Shown: positions 50,841-59,142 of the stretch, piece after piece
Layout of the letters: each line of letters opens with the position of its first letter
Position numbering within the stretch: the first letter of the stretch is position 1
Source of the DNA: Arthrobacter globiformis
GTDB taxonomy: Bacteria; Actinomycetota; Actinomycetes; Actinomycetales; Micrococcaceae
DNA length: 59,142 nucleotides
NCBI RefSeq assembly: GCF_003261175.1
Contig: NZ_QLNP01000088.1
Span: forward strand, 1-59,142
Reading direction: 5' to 3'
Notes under the pieces: model-generated
Told to the model about the DNA's origin: nothing
Seen by the model: only the letters and a program-made list of their open reading frames with translations
Databases searched by the model: none
Program-made: the position numbers and the translations under genes

Positions 50841-52460
50841 TTAGCCTGAAACCAGTTCGCGAAGAGAGATTCCAGCTGTGGCTCGGTCCCAGGAGGACGC
50901 TGTTACCCCGGCGTCGCGTAGCAGCGACTTCTGCGGTTTGCCCGTGGGCGTCCGAGGAAGATCATCGACGAAGGTTATGTAGCGCGGGACCATGAAATGC
51001 GGCAGCCGCGTAGCCAGATACCGCAACAGCTCCGGGTGACTCAGATCTGCCCCGTTTCTCCGGACAGCGTAAAGCATTACGTCATCATCGCCATCGAGTC
51101 CGGAAGGGACGCCAACGGCTGCGCAGGCGGCAATGTCTTCGTGCGTCAGCGCAGCGGACTCAATCTCATACGACGAGATGTTCTCCGCTCGGCGCCGAAT
51201 CCGCTCCTTCGCTCTGTCCACGAAGTACACGTATCCGTCTTCCGTGATGTAGCCCAAATCTCCTGAGTGAAACCAGAGGTTCCGCCAGGCGCTAAGGGTG
51301 GCCTCCGGCATGCGAAGGTAACCCTGGGCGATGGTCCAAGGCTGCTTGGGGCGCAGCGCGAATTCGCCAATCTCGCCCCTGGGCATTTCGATGTCGGTGT
51401 CTGGGTCCACCACGCGGAAATCGAAATAGTCCGTCCTTGCTCGTCCGCACGACCCGATACGGGTCGCTTCGTCAAATGGTTGCCAAACTGGCACCGCAAC
51501 CTCGGTCATCCCCCACGTTTCAATCCCGCGAAGGCCAAAGCGCTTCTCGAAGTCTGTCGCAATTTTTGCCGGGAAGGGCGATGCGATCAGCCGGGTCATC
51601 GGATTGTCAGCATCGTCCGGCAAGGGGGGCAACTTGTGAACCATCTCTACCAATGGCCCGTGCGCGAGTGCTACAGTCACGCCGTACTCACGGATCCTCT
51701 GGAGCCAGGTGTCGGCCGAAAACCGAGTGTCTAGGATGACCTTTCCGCCCGCGATCATGCTGCCGTAAATTGCGATGAACTTCCCTGCGACGTGGAACAG
51801 CGGGATGAAGCAGTACCAGACGTCATCTTCGCTCAGTCTCACTCCCTCAAGCCCGAGAGTTGCAAACAAGGTGATGTGTCCGTGCGGCATCATCACGCCC
51901 TTGGCTGGGCCGGTAGTTCCAGAGGTGTAAACCACTGAGGCGAGGTCAGATGCCCATATCGTCCTTTCTGGAATGCCTTTCGACGCATCGAGCACGTTCC
52001 GAAACGACGTAACACGTATCTTCTGAAAGTCAGGCCGCTCGATCGGTTCCGCTCCGGGAAGAACCACAATCGTGGCCAGGTGGGTCAGCGACTCCTGGAT
52101 TTCGTGGACTCTAGGGAGCAGCTCCGGTTCGATGAACATGACCCGCGCCTGCGAGTTTTGAAGGGCGTGTTCCAATGAGTGCGCCCTATATCCGGTGTTG
52201 ATTGCCACTTCCACAGCGCCGGCAAGGGTGATGCCCAGCCAGGTGCAGACAGAATCGATCGTATTGTCGGCCATAATGACAACGCATTCACCCTTTGCAA
52301 CGCCAAGCGCCGCCACCCCGCCGGCAATGGTGCCGGCATAGTCATATACCTCTTTGTATGAAAGGGCATTCCCGCCGACCATTTGAAGGAAGGGCTTATG
52401 GCCGGACGTCAGCGCCCGCTCCCGCAAGACATCAGGAAGCTGTTGGTTTCTACTCGCCAT
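50841..52460 (-). CDS. AMP-forming acyl-CoA synthetase/ligase
   Basis: A 539-residue ANL-superfamily enzyme that activates a carboxylic acid to its CoA thioester with ATP. The P-loop is VVYTSGTTGPAKGVMMPHGH, the A5-type motif is GIETWGMTEVAVPV, the hinge region is FHSGDLGYITEDGYVYFVDR and the C-terminal catalytic Lys is in RTPTGKPQKSLLRD. It resembles carnitine/crotonobetaine or long/medium-chain ligases (CaiC-like) rather than benzoate-CoA ligase, but the acid is unknown. It is separated by 51 bases from the hydratase gene and 45 from the reductase gene on the same strand. Confidence 0.9.
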   Translation of the reverse strand: MASRNQQLPDVLRERALTSGHKPFLQMVGGNALSYKEVYDYAGTIAGGVAALGVAKGECVVIMADNTIDSVCTWLGITLAGAVEVAINTGYRAHSLEHALQNSQARVMFIEPELLPRVHEIQESLTHLATIVVLPGAEPIERPDFQKIRVTSFRNVLDASKGIPERTIWASDLASVVYTSGTTGPAKGVMMPHGHITLFATLGLEGVRLSEDDVWYCFIPLFHVAGKFIAIYGSMIAGGKVILDTRFSADTWLQRIREYGVTVALAHGPLVEMVHKLPPLPDDADNPMTRLIASPFPAKIATDFEKRFGLRGIETWGMTEVAVPVWQPFDEATRIGSCGRARTDYFDFRVVDPDTDIEMPRGEIGEFALRPKQPWTIAQGYLRMPEATLSAWRNLWFHSGDLGYITEDGYVYFVDRAKERIRRRAENISSYEIESAALTHEDIAACAAVGVPSGLDGDDDVMLYAVRRNGADLSHPELLRYLATRLPHFMVPRYITFVDDLPRTPTGKPQKSLLRDAGVTASSWDRATAGISLRELVSG

Positions 52461-52505
52461 GTGAATCTCTCCAAGTATGCAAAGGTATGGATATGGGTGA
52501 CCGTT

Positions 52506-53480
52506 TCAGATAACCGCCGACATGTCCCCGTAGCGGTCTCCTGCGGCCACGCCGAGAGGTGCGATCTCGTTAAGTCGCGCTAATTGCTCCGCCGTCAGTT
52601 CAATCTTTTCGGCGGCGGCATTCAGCTCGAGGTTCACCCGCCGTCGAGTACCCGGGATAGGTACGATGTCGGGGCCCTGTGCCAACACCCAAGCCAGGGA
52701 CAGCTGCCCCGCCGTGCAGCCGATTTCATCTGCCACTTCGCGGACTCGGGCCACCAATTCCAAGTTCCGGTCAAACGCTTCACCTTGGAATCGCGGCGAG
52801 TGCCGCCGGTAGTCATTGCTGGCCATGTCGCTTTTCTTCTCGATGGCGCCCGTCAGGAATCCACGCCCCAGGGGGCCATAAGCAACCATTCCGATTCCGA
52901 GTTCACGGGTAGTCTGCAAGACGTCAGTCTCAATATCCCGACTCCAAAGGGAGTACTCGTTCTGCACCGCGGCGATCGGATGAACAGCGTTCGCCCGTCG
53001 AATCATCTCTGAGGATGCCTCAGACAGGCCGATGTACCGGACCTTGCCTGCTGCTACCAGTTCCGCCATGGCTCCGACAGTTTCCTCTATCGGCGTATCA
53101 GGGTCCACTCGGTGCTGCCAGTAGATGTCGATGTTGTCCACGCCCAGCCGCTGCAGGGAAAGGTCGCAGCTGCTCCTGACATACTCGGGCGTGCCGTTGA
53201 CTCCTAGATGCTGCCCGGTCGATGATCGCACAAGACCAAACTTTGTAGAAATGACTATGTCTTTCCGATGAGGCGCTAGTTCTCTACCCACTAGCGCCTC
53301 ATTCGCGAAAGGCCCGTACACGTCAGCGGTGTCGAAAAGCGTGATGCCGAGTTCTACGGCGCGGCGCAGCGTTGCTCGAGATTCGGCATCGTCACGGCCG
53401 CCATATGCCCCCGACATGCTCATGCAGCCCAGGCCCAGGGCAGACACAGCCAATTCGCGGCCGAGGTTTCTCTTTTCCAT
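52506..53480 (-). CDS. Aldo/keto reductase
   Basis: A 324-residue NADPH-dependent reductase. The catalytic tetrad is visible: Asp and Tyr in [14 protein letters not shown], Lys in VISTKFGLV and His in [14 protein letters not shown]. The C-terminal cofactor loop is [15 protein letters not shown]. It matches YakC/AKR13-like oxidoreductases. I use ATG 53480 (GGAG five bases upstream; the adjacent ATG 53483 is equally possible) rather than an in-frame start 30 codons upstream that runs through a palindrome. It is the first large gene of the minus-strand operon and would reduce an aldehyde or ketone of the pathway. Confidence 0.87.
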   Translation of the reverse strand: MEKRNLGRELAVSALGLGCMSMSGAYGGRDDAESRATLRRAVELGITLFDTADVYGPFANEALVGRELAPHRKDIVISTKFGLVRSSTGQHLGVNGTPEYVRSSCDLSLQRLGVDNIDIYWQHRVDPDTPIEETVGAMAELVAAGKVRYIGLSEASSEMIRRANAVHPIAAVQNEYSLWSRDIETDVLQTTRELGIGMVAYGPLGRGFLTGAIEKKSDMASNDYRRHSPRFQGEAFDRNLELVARVREVADEIGCTAGQLSLAWVLAQGPDIVPIPGTRRRVNLELNAAAEKIELTAEQLARLNEIAPLGVAAGDRYGDMSAVI

Positions 53481-53525
53481 CATGACTCCGTTGTCTATTC
53501 GTTCGTGATATCCGCTACCTGCCTG

Positions 53526-53558
53526 GCGCATTATGGCCGGCTTATCTGCATCATGCGC
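53526..53558. promoter_or_regulatory. Inverted repeat GCGCATTATG-N13-CATCATGCGC upstream of the reductase operon
   Basis: Ten-base arms match at nine positions, 46-78 bases upstream of the aldo/keto reductase start. A similar CATCATATGCATA sequence occurs at about 53970-53982 in the divergent NIPSNAP/kdgK promoter. Both may be sites for the IclR-type protein at 55018, an inference from proximity. Confidence 0.4.
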
Positions 53559-53603
53559 ACTCGATATGCCCATTTCGCACGCTATAGGAGCGCGGGGTGC
53601 TGG

Positions 53604-53906
53604 TCAACCCGGAAATGCTTTCGCCACGACCTGCACCTGCATGTTGAGAATAAACTTCCTTGGTTCGTCGCCGATGACCTCAGCCCGCTCAGGGGAAGCC
53701 CTGTAGCGCGCCTCCTGTTCGGCCAGGGTCCCCGAACCAATAAATTCCCTCACCCAGATGAATTGGGACCGGCCTTCATCGACCCAGGCGGCCCGAACGG
53801 GCATCCCGAACTTCTCATGCATAGGGACAACTTTCCCCGCGAACAGAGTTAGCCAGTCCTGCATGCCGCCCGCAATGATGTCGTAGGTTCGCAACTCGAA
53901 ACGCAC
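53604..53906 (-). CDS. NIPSNAP-family protein
   Basis: A complete 100-residue dimeric alpha-beta-barrel (ferredoxin-like) protein. MRFELRTYDIIAGGMQDWLT at the N terminus and QFIWVREFIGSGTLAEQEAR in the middle are characteristic of the family. Small NIPSNAP proteins often sit in catabolic operons and some related folds are cofactor-free oxygenases or EthD-like proteins; the function of this family is not established. It is 123 bases upstream of the reductase gene on the same strand and is divergent from kdgK, so it could be the first gene of the operon or separately transcribed. Confidence 0.85.
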   Translation of the reverse strand: MRFELRTYDIIAGGMQDWLTLFAGKVVPMHEKFGMPVRAAWVDEGRSQFIWVREFIGSGTLAEQEARYRASPERAEVIGDEPRKFILNMQVQVVAKAFPG

Positions 53907-54067
53907 TATTTCTCCTGTCGGCCGCGGCGAAGCGGCAATTTCCCAAGCAAATGTGTATGTCGCCCTTCATCATATGCATAGGCGCTGCGTAAAATGAAGA
54001 GCTGTGTTAAGATTGGGGCAGAGGTTCAGTTCGGGCAACAGTGCCGGCGAGAGGAAGGCGGTTTATC

Positions 54068-55021
54068 GTGGAGGATGATCCCATCTTTGACGTCATTACG
54101 TTGGGCGAGACGATGGCCGCCATCCACAAGCAACCCGAATCCGATCTCTACCGGGTCTCTCCCGCCGGAGCGGAATCCAACGTGGCGATCGGCCTGGCGC
54201 AACTGGGGTGTTCAACGAGGTGGGTGTCCCTCCTTGGCGGCGACAACTTCGGCGAACTTGTGCACGATGCTATTGCCAGCCACGGAGTCGATGTCCAAGC
54301 GCCTCGTGACGCCCGGCATCCCACCGGCCTCATGGTCAAGGAAATCAATAGAGGCCGCTCCCGCGTCATTTACTACCGCAGCCAGAGCGCAGCCAGGCAC
54401 ATGGATAAAGGCGTATTCGCTCACCTCGCGGGCTCACGCTGGCTGCACCTGACGGGCGTCACACCAGCGCTCTCTGCCAGCACAGCGGACCTCACGGCCG
54501 CTATCATTCAGGGAAGATCCGGCCACAATTACAAGGTCAGTTTCGATGTGAACTACCGACCCGGACTTTGGCCTGATGAGACGACGGCAGCGAGATGCCT
54601 GATCGACCTTGCCCGTCACGCCGACCTTGTTTTCATCGGAGACGACGAAGCCGAACAGCTCCTGGGCACCACCGACGCTTCTGATATTGCCGCCCAATTA
54701 TTGCGAGACAATCAGGAATTAATTGTTAAGCGCGGAGCGGGGGCAGCGACTTACATCGGCCGTACCACCGTCTCGGAACCCGCGAAGCGCGTGAAGGTGG
54801 TCGATGTCACTGGTGCAGGTGACGCTTTCGCGTCCGGGTATCTCGCTGCTGACTGCTGGGGCTGGAACCCCAGTGCACGACTACGTATGGGGCACTTCAT
54901 GGCTGCCAGAGTCGTTGGGAGCCTCAGCGATCTGGGTCCCGCAGTCGATCCGAGTAAGATTGCAGCTTTAGCCGGTTCTGAATCTTCGCAACCGACTAGC
55001 GAATGGAGCAAACCCAAATGA
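54068..55021 (+). CDS. kdgK: PfkB-family 2-keto-3-deoxygluconate-type kinase
   Basis: A 317-residue sugar kinase. The N-terminal segment DVITLGETMAAIH and the early GAESNVAIGLAQLGCSTRWV loop are typical of KDG kinases, and the ATP/anion-hole motif DVTGAGDAFASGYLA (catalytic Asp in GAGD) is near residue 245. KDGK would phosphorylate 2-keto-3-deoxygluconate or -galactonate. The start GTG 54068 is chosen because GAGAGGAAGG lies 11-20 bases upstream; an in-frame GTG at 54041 would put that site inside the gene. The gene overlaps the IclR gene and is followed by a KDPG-type aldolase that would split its product. Confidence 0.85.
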   Translation: MEDDPIFDVITLGETMAAIHKQPESDLYRVSPAGAESNVAIGLAQLGCSTRWVSLLGGDNFGELVHDAIASHGVDVQAPRDARHPTGLMVKEINRGRSRVIYYRSQSAARHMDKGVFAHLAGSRWLHLTGVTPALSASTADLTAAIIQGRSGHNYKVSFDVNYRPGLWPDETTAARCLIDLARHADLVFIGDDEAEQLLGTTDASDIAAQLLRDNQELIVKRGAGAATYIGRTTVSEPAKRVKVVDVTGAGDAFASGYLAADCWGWNPSARLRMGHFMAARVVGSLSDLGPAVDPSKIAALAGSESSQPTSEWSKPK

Positions 55022-55767
55022 GCCAGACCCTCGACCGAGCACTAAGCATTCTCTCGATCGTCGCCCAGAAGCCGTGCCACATCAATGAAATCGCGGTTCA
55101 GCTTGGCGTCCACCACTCGACAGCTTTACGTTTGCTCCACACACTGCGCAAACACGGCTTTGTCTTCGAACTGCCCGACCACAGATACCGGCTCGGTTCA
55201 GCCACCTTCCGTCTGGGATTTCAGGCGCTGGAAGGGATTGACCTGCGGTCGTTGGCACGTCCTGCCATGCAGCGTTTGAATGACATCACGGGTGAAACCG
55301 TTCATCTGGGAATCCTCGAGGACAACGACGTCTTCTACGTGGAAAAGATTGAAGCTGTACACCCCGGCATTCGCATGCACTCTCTAATTGGTGCAGCAGC
55401 ACCGCTGCATTGTACTGGGGTCGCCAAAGCCATCCTTGCTTATCTAGCCCCAGAACGTCGACAGGACCTGCTGAAGCAGCACGAACTCCATCGCTACACC
55501 GAGCACACGCTCACGAGCATCGACGAAGTGGAACGCGACCTAGCCTTGGGCGTGGAGCGCGGCTACGTCCTGGACGCGGAAGAACATGACCCTGGAGTAC
55601 ACTGCGTCGCCGCTCCCATTTTCTCTGGCAGCGGCGAGGTGGCAGGAGGCATGAGCATCTCAGTTCCCGTTAGCCGTGTTGACCGAGAAACCCTTTTAGG
55701 GTTCGCTCCGGCTCTCCTAAAAGAGAGTCATGAGATCTCGAAGTTACTGGGATGGAGTAAAACATGA
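55018..55767 (+). CDS. IclR-family transcriptional regulator (KdgR-like)
   Basis: A 249-residue single-unit IclR protein. The winged HTH is in LDRALSILSIVAQKPCHINE and LGVHHSTALRLLHTLRKHGF; the effector domain has EDNDVFYVEKIEAVHPGIRM and AAPLHCTGVAKAILAYLAPE. ATG 55018 overlaps the kinase stop (ATGA) with GGAG upstream; ATG 55003 is the alternative. Placement between a KDG kinase and a KDPG-type aldolase suggests a KdgR-type repressor responding to a keto-deoxy acid. Its stop overlaps the aldolase ATG in ATGA. Confidence 0.9.
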   Translation: MSQTLDRALSILSIVAQKPCHINEIAVQLGVHHSTALRLLHTLRKHGFVFELPDHRYRLGSATFRLGFQALEGIDLRSLARPAMQRLNDITGETVHLGILEDNDVFYVEKIEAVHPGIRMHSLIGAAAPLHCTGVAKAILAYLAPERRQDLLKQHELHRYTEHTLTSIDEVERDLALGVERGYVLDAEEHDPGVHCVAAPIFSGSGEVAGGMSISVPVSRVDRETLLGFAPALLKESHEISKLLGWSKT

Positions 55768-56390
55768 GTTACAGAAGCATCGCCATACTCCGAGGCCACA
55801 GCGCGGAGCGCACTGCCGACATCGCGGAACAGTGTTGGGCAATAGGCATGGATCTTGTGGAGGTTCCCGTCCAAGGAGCGCTGGGCTGGGACGCGCTGGA
55901 AGCGGTGGCTAACTGTGCCAATGGTCGAGCATTCGGAGCGGGCACAGTCCTCAGCCCCGAGGGCGTCACCCGCGCGGTCGGCCTCGGCGCGTCGGTCATC
56001 ATTAGTCCCGGAATCGACGCCGAGGTCGTCAGGGCCACCCAAGATAGGGGAGCGCTCCCGCTCCCAGGCGTTATGACCCCGACGGACCTTTCTCTGGCGG
56101 CCAAGCTCGGCCTAACGGTTGGCAAGCTTTTTCCGGCTGATGTAGTCGGCACCAGTTGGATCAAAGCATTGAAAGGCCCGTTTCCTTCTATGGCAGTGGT
56201 CGCCGTGGGTGGAGTCAATGCCACCAACGCTGCCAGTTGGATTGCCGCGGGGGCGAGTGGTGTTGCCTTCGGGAGCAGTATCACTGAGCTACTGGGGCTG
56301 AGTAACGCAGAGAATCGGATCAGGGACCTGCACGAACAAATCGCCAGCCGGACCTCGAACACGACGTACGAAGGGGCCGGCCCGGCCTAG
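55764..56390 (+). CDS. KDPG/KDPGal aldolase family protein
   Basis: A 208-residue class I aldolase that would split a 2-keto-3-deoxy-6-phospho-sugar acid into pyruvate and glyceraldehyde 3-phosphate. The Schiff-base Lys is in GKLFPADVVGTSW, and the early segment is SIAILRGHSAERT. The catalytic Glu is at residue 33 in LVEVPVQGALG, where KDPG aldolases have EVTLR; the Arg is missing, and the sequence is nearer to the IEVPLN form of KDP-galactonate aldolases (DgoA). A galactonate-type or other substrate is therefore likelier than KDPG itself. It ends the kinase-regulator-aldolase operon. Confidence 0.87.
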   Translation: MSYRSIAILRGHSAERTADIAEQCWAIGMDLVEVPVQGALGWDALEAVANCANGRAFGAGTVLSPEGVTRAVGLGASVIISPGIDAEVVRATQDRGALPLPGVMTPTDLSLAAKLGLTVGKLFPADVVGTSWIKALKGPFPSMAVVAVGGVNATNAASWIAAGASGVAFGSSITELLGLSNAENRIRDLHEQIASRTSNTTYEGAGPA

Positions 56391-57000
56391 AGACGTAGCC
56401 CAGGGGTGGTGGCTACCGACGAATCTCCTGGCTGGTGTCGGGCCTCCTTCCCGAGAGTCCTTTCGGGAGGAAAACGGATTGATAGGCAGCGCCGTTGTGG
56501 GATCCAAACGCTAGGCCTTTGATCCTCCCGCCGGCTGCCTCAAAATTGCCAGTGATGACCCTGTCATGATGGGCAATTATTCGACCCAAGCACTCTGGCT
56601 CGAGTCCCGAGACGACACTTTAGTCCCCGGCTGGGACTGGCATGACGTCTCTTCCTGCTAGGCCCAAACACTGCTGATCCTGAGTCTGAATCTGCGGGGC
56701 GCACAGGGAAGAGTTGTTTGGTGACTGGGGACTCGCATCCCTCGTAAAGCCTATGCGTTAATCCACGACGTGGCCTAGTAGGTTACATGAAAATACTGCC
56801 CATAGATGGCCACTGAATCACCTGCTAATGACCACGGGGGCTGCCCGCATATCTCCATGACATCTGCCCAGATGTGACCGTTTGGTTTGCCCACATTCTT
56901 CACAGGCCCGCCGTGCCGCAGGAAGGCGGGGCCACTTCCCGTTTGGATGCCGGTGTAGGGGACAACAGTAAGAGGCTTGAAGGACAGAATTTCCGCGGGG
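56391..57000. other. Gene-free gap between the aldolase and the IS21 element
   Basis: No credible gene on either strand. A hairpin-like stretch (TCCTTCCCGA ... TCGGGAGGA, about 56450-56471) 60 bases after the aldolase is followed by AAAACGG rather than T, so termination is uncertain. The right boundary is sharp, at the left inverted repeat of the insertion sequence. Confidence 0.5.
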
Positions 57001-57052
57001 TGTCGGTGACGGTCGAAAACTGAACCATTGTGACGGTTGAAAACTGAGCCAC
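57001..57052 (+). repeat. IS21 left terminal inverted repeat
   Basis: The 52-base end begins TGTCGGTGACGGTCGAAAAC. It holds two direct units TGACGGTYGAAAACTGARCCA at 57007-57027 and 57031-57051. It matches the reverse complement of 59091-59142 at most positions. Confidence 0.9.
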
Positions 57053-57073
57053 CCGTTTCAAACGATTGGGTGG

Positions 57074-59079
<2,006 letters not shown>

Positions 59080-59090
59080 CCAACGTCAAA

Positions 59091-59142
59091 GTGGCTCACT
59101 TTTCCACCCGCGAAACGGCTCACTTTTCGACCATCGCTGACA
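59091..59142 (-). repeat. IS21 right terminal inverted repeat
   Basis: Reverse complement of the left end with mismatches: reading inwards it begins TGTCAGCGATGGTCGAAAAG and repeats GGAAAAGTGAGCCAC. It ends on the last base of the window. Confidence 0.9.

Overview
The window is high-GC DNA (roughly 60-65 % by eye) from an actinobacterium, most likely Arthrobacter, Pseudarthrobacter or a related Micrococcaceae genus. The evidence is codon use, AGGAG-type ribosome sites, frequent GTG starts, many ATGA/TGATG gene overlaps, and the protein families present (double IclR, GntR-FCD and SorC regulators; RbsABC-type importers; GolD/DthD-type SDR). No housekeeping genes, rRNA or tRNA are seen. It reads as an accessory catabolic island or a catabolic plasmid segment, built from modules separated by transposon debris.

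Layout: (I) 1-8935, all minus: an operon with an FAD monooxygenase, a TorT-like binding lipoprotein, an Amidohydro_3 hydrolase, an RbsA-type ATPase and an RbsC-type permease, followed by an XRE-cupin regulator and a succinate-semialdehyde-type dehydrogenase cut by the window edge. (II) 10.6-17.8 kb: a two-component Rieske oxygenase (oxygenase and PDR reductase) with an MDR dehydrogenase and a small Rossmann-like protein, divergent from a tandem-duplicated IclR regulator and an MFS carrier. (III) 18.5-25.4 kb: an NMT1/SsuA-type ABC importer with two different permeases, an MFS pump, and two isochorismatase-family hydrolases. (IV) 26.5-38.0 kb: a three-component Rieske system (ferredoxin, oxygenase, ferredoxin reductase), a second small Rossmann-like protein, a PanB-like protein with altered active-site positions, an alpha/beta hydrolase with a Cys nucleophile, a phosphoglycerate-mutase-like phosphatase, a 4,5-dihydroxyphthalate-decarboxylase-like protein, an MDR dehydrogenase, a LigK/RraA aldolase, a LigJ hydratase and a GntR-FCD regulator. 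(V) 39.3-48.6 kb: uptake and catabolism of a tetritol-like polyol (SorC regulator, FGGY kinase, RbsABC importer, DhaKL-type kinase, RpiB-type isomerase, SDR dehydrogenase). (VI) 48.9-53.9 kb: an acyl-CoA-type operon (FlK-like thioesterase, cyclase-family hydrolase, MaoC hydratase, acyl-CoA ligase, aldo/keto reductase, NIPSNAP protein). (VII) 54.1-56.4 kb: kdgK-iclR-eda. (VIII) 57.0-59.1 kb: a complete IS21-family element whose right end coincides with the window end.

The most interesting part is region IV. Three transcription units carry the same 11-bp operator, TGGTTAGWCCA, starting on the last base of a -10 box (best in two of the three), and a GntR-FCD regulator is encoded next door. This ties the separated ferredoxin/oxygenase and ferredoxin-reductase genes into one inferred regulon. 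The module encodes the end of a protocatechuate 4,5-cleavage-like route (LigJ, LigK) but no recognisable ring-cleavage dioxygenase, LigC or LigI. It does contain PanB-like, Cys-hydrolase and small Rossmann proteins of unknown role. Regions II-IV (about 28 kb) lie between two decayed serine-resolvase genes in the same orientation, suggesting past assembly by transposons.
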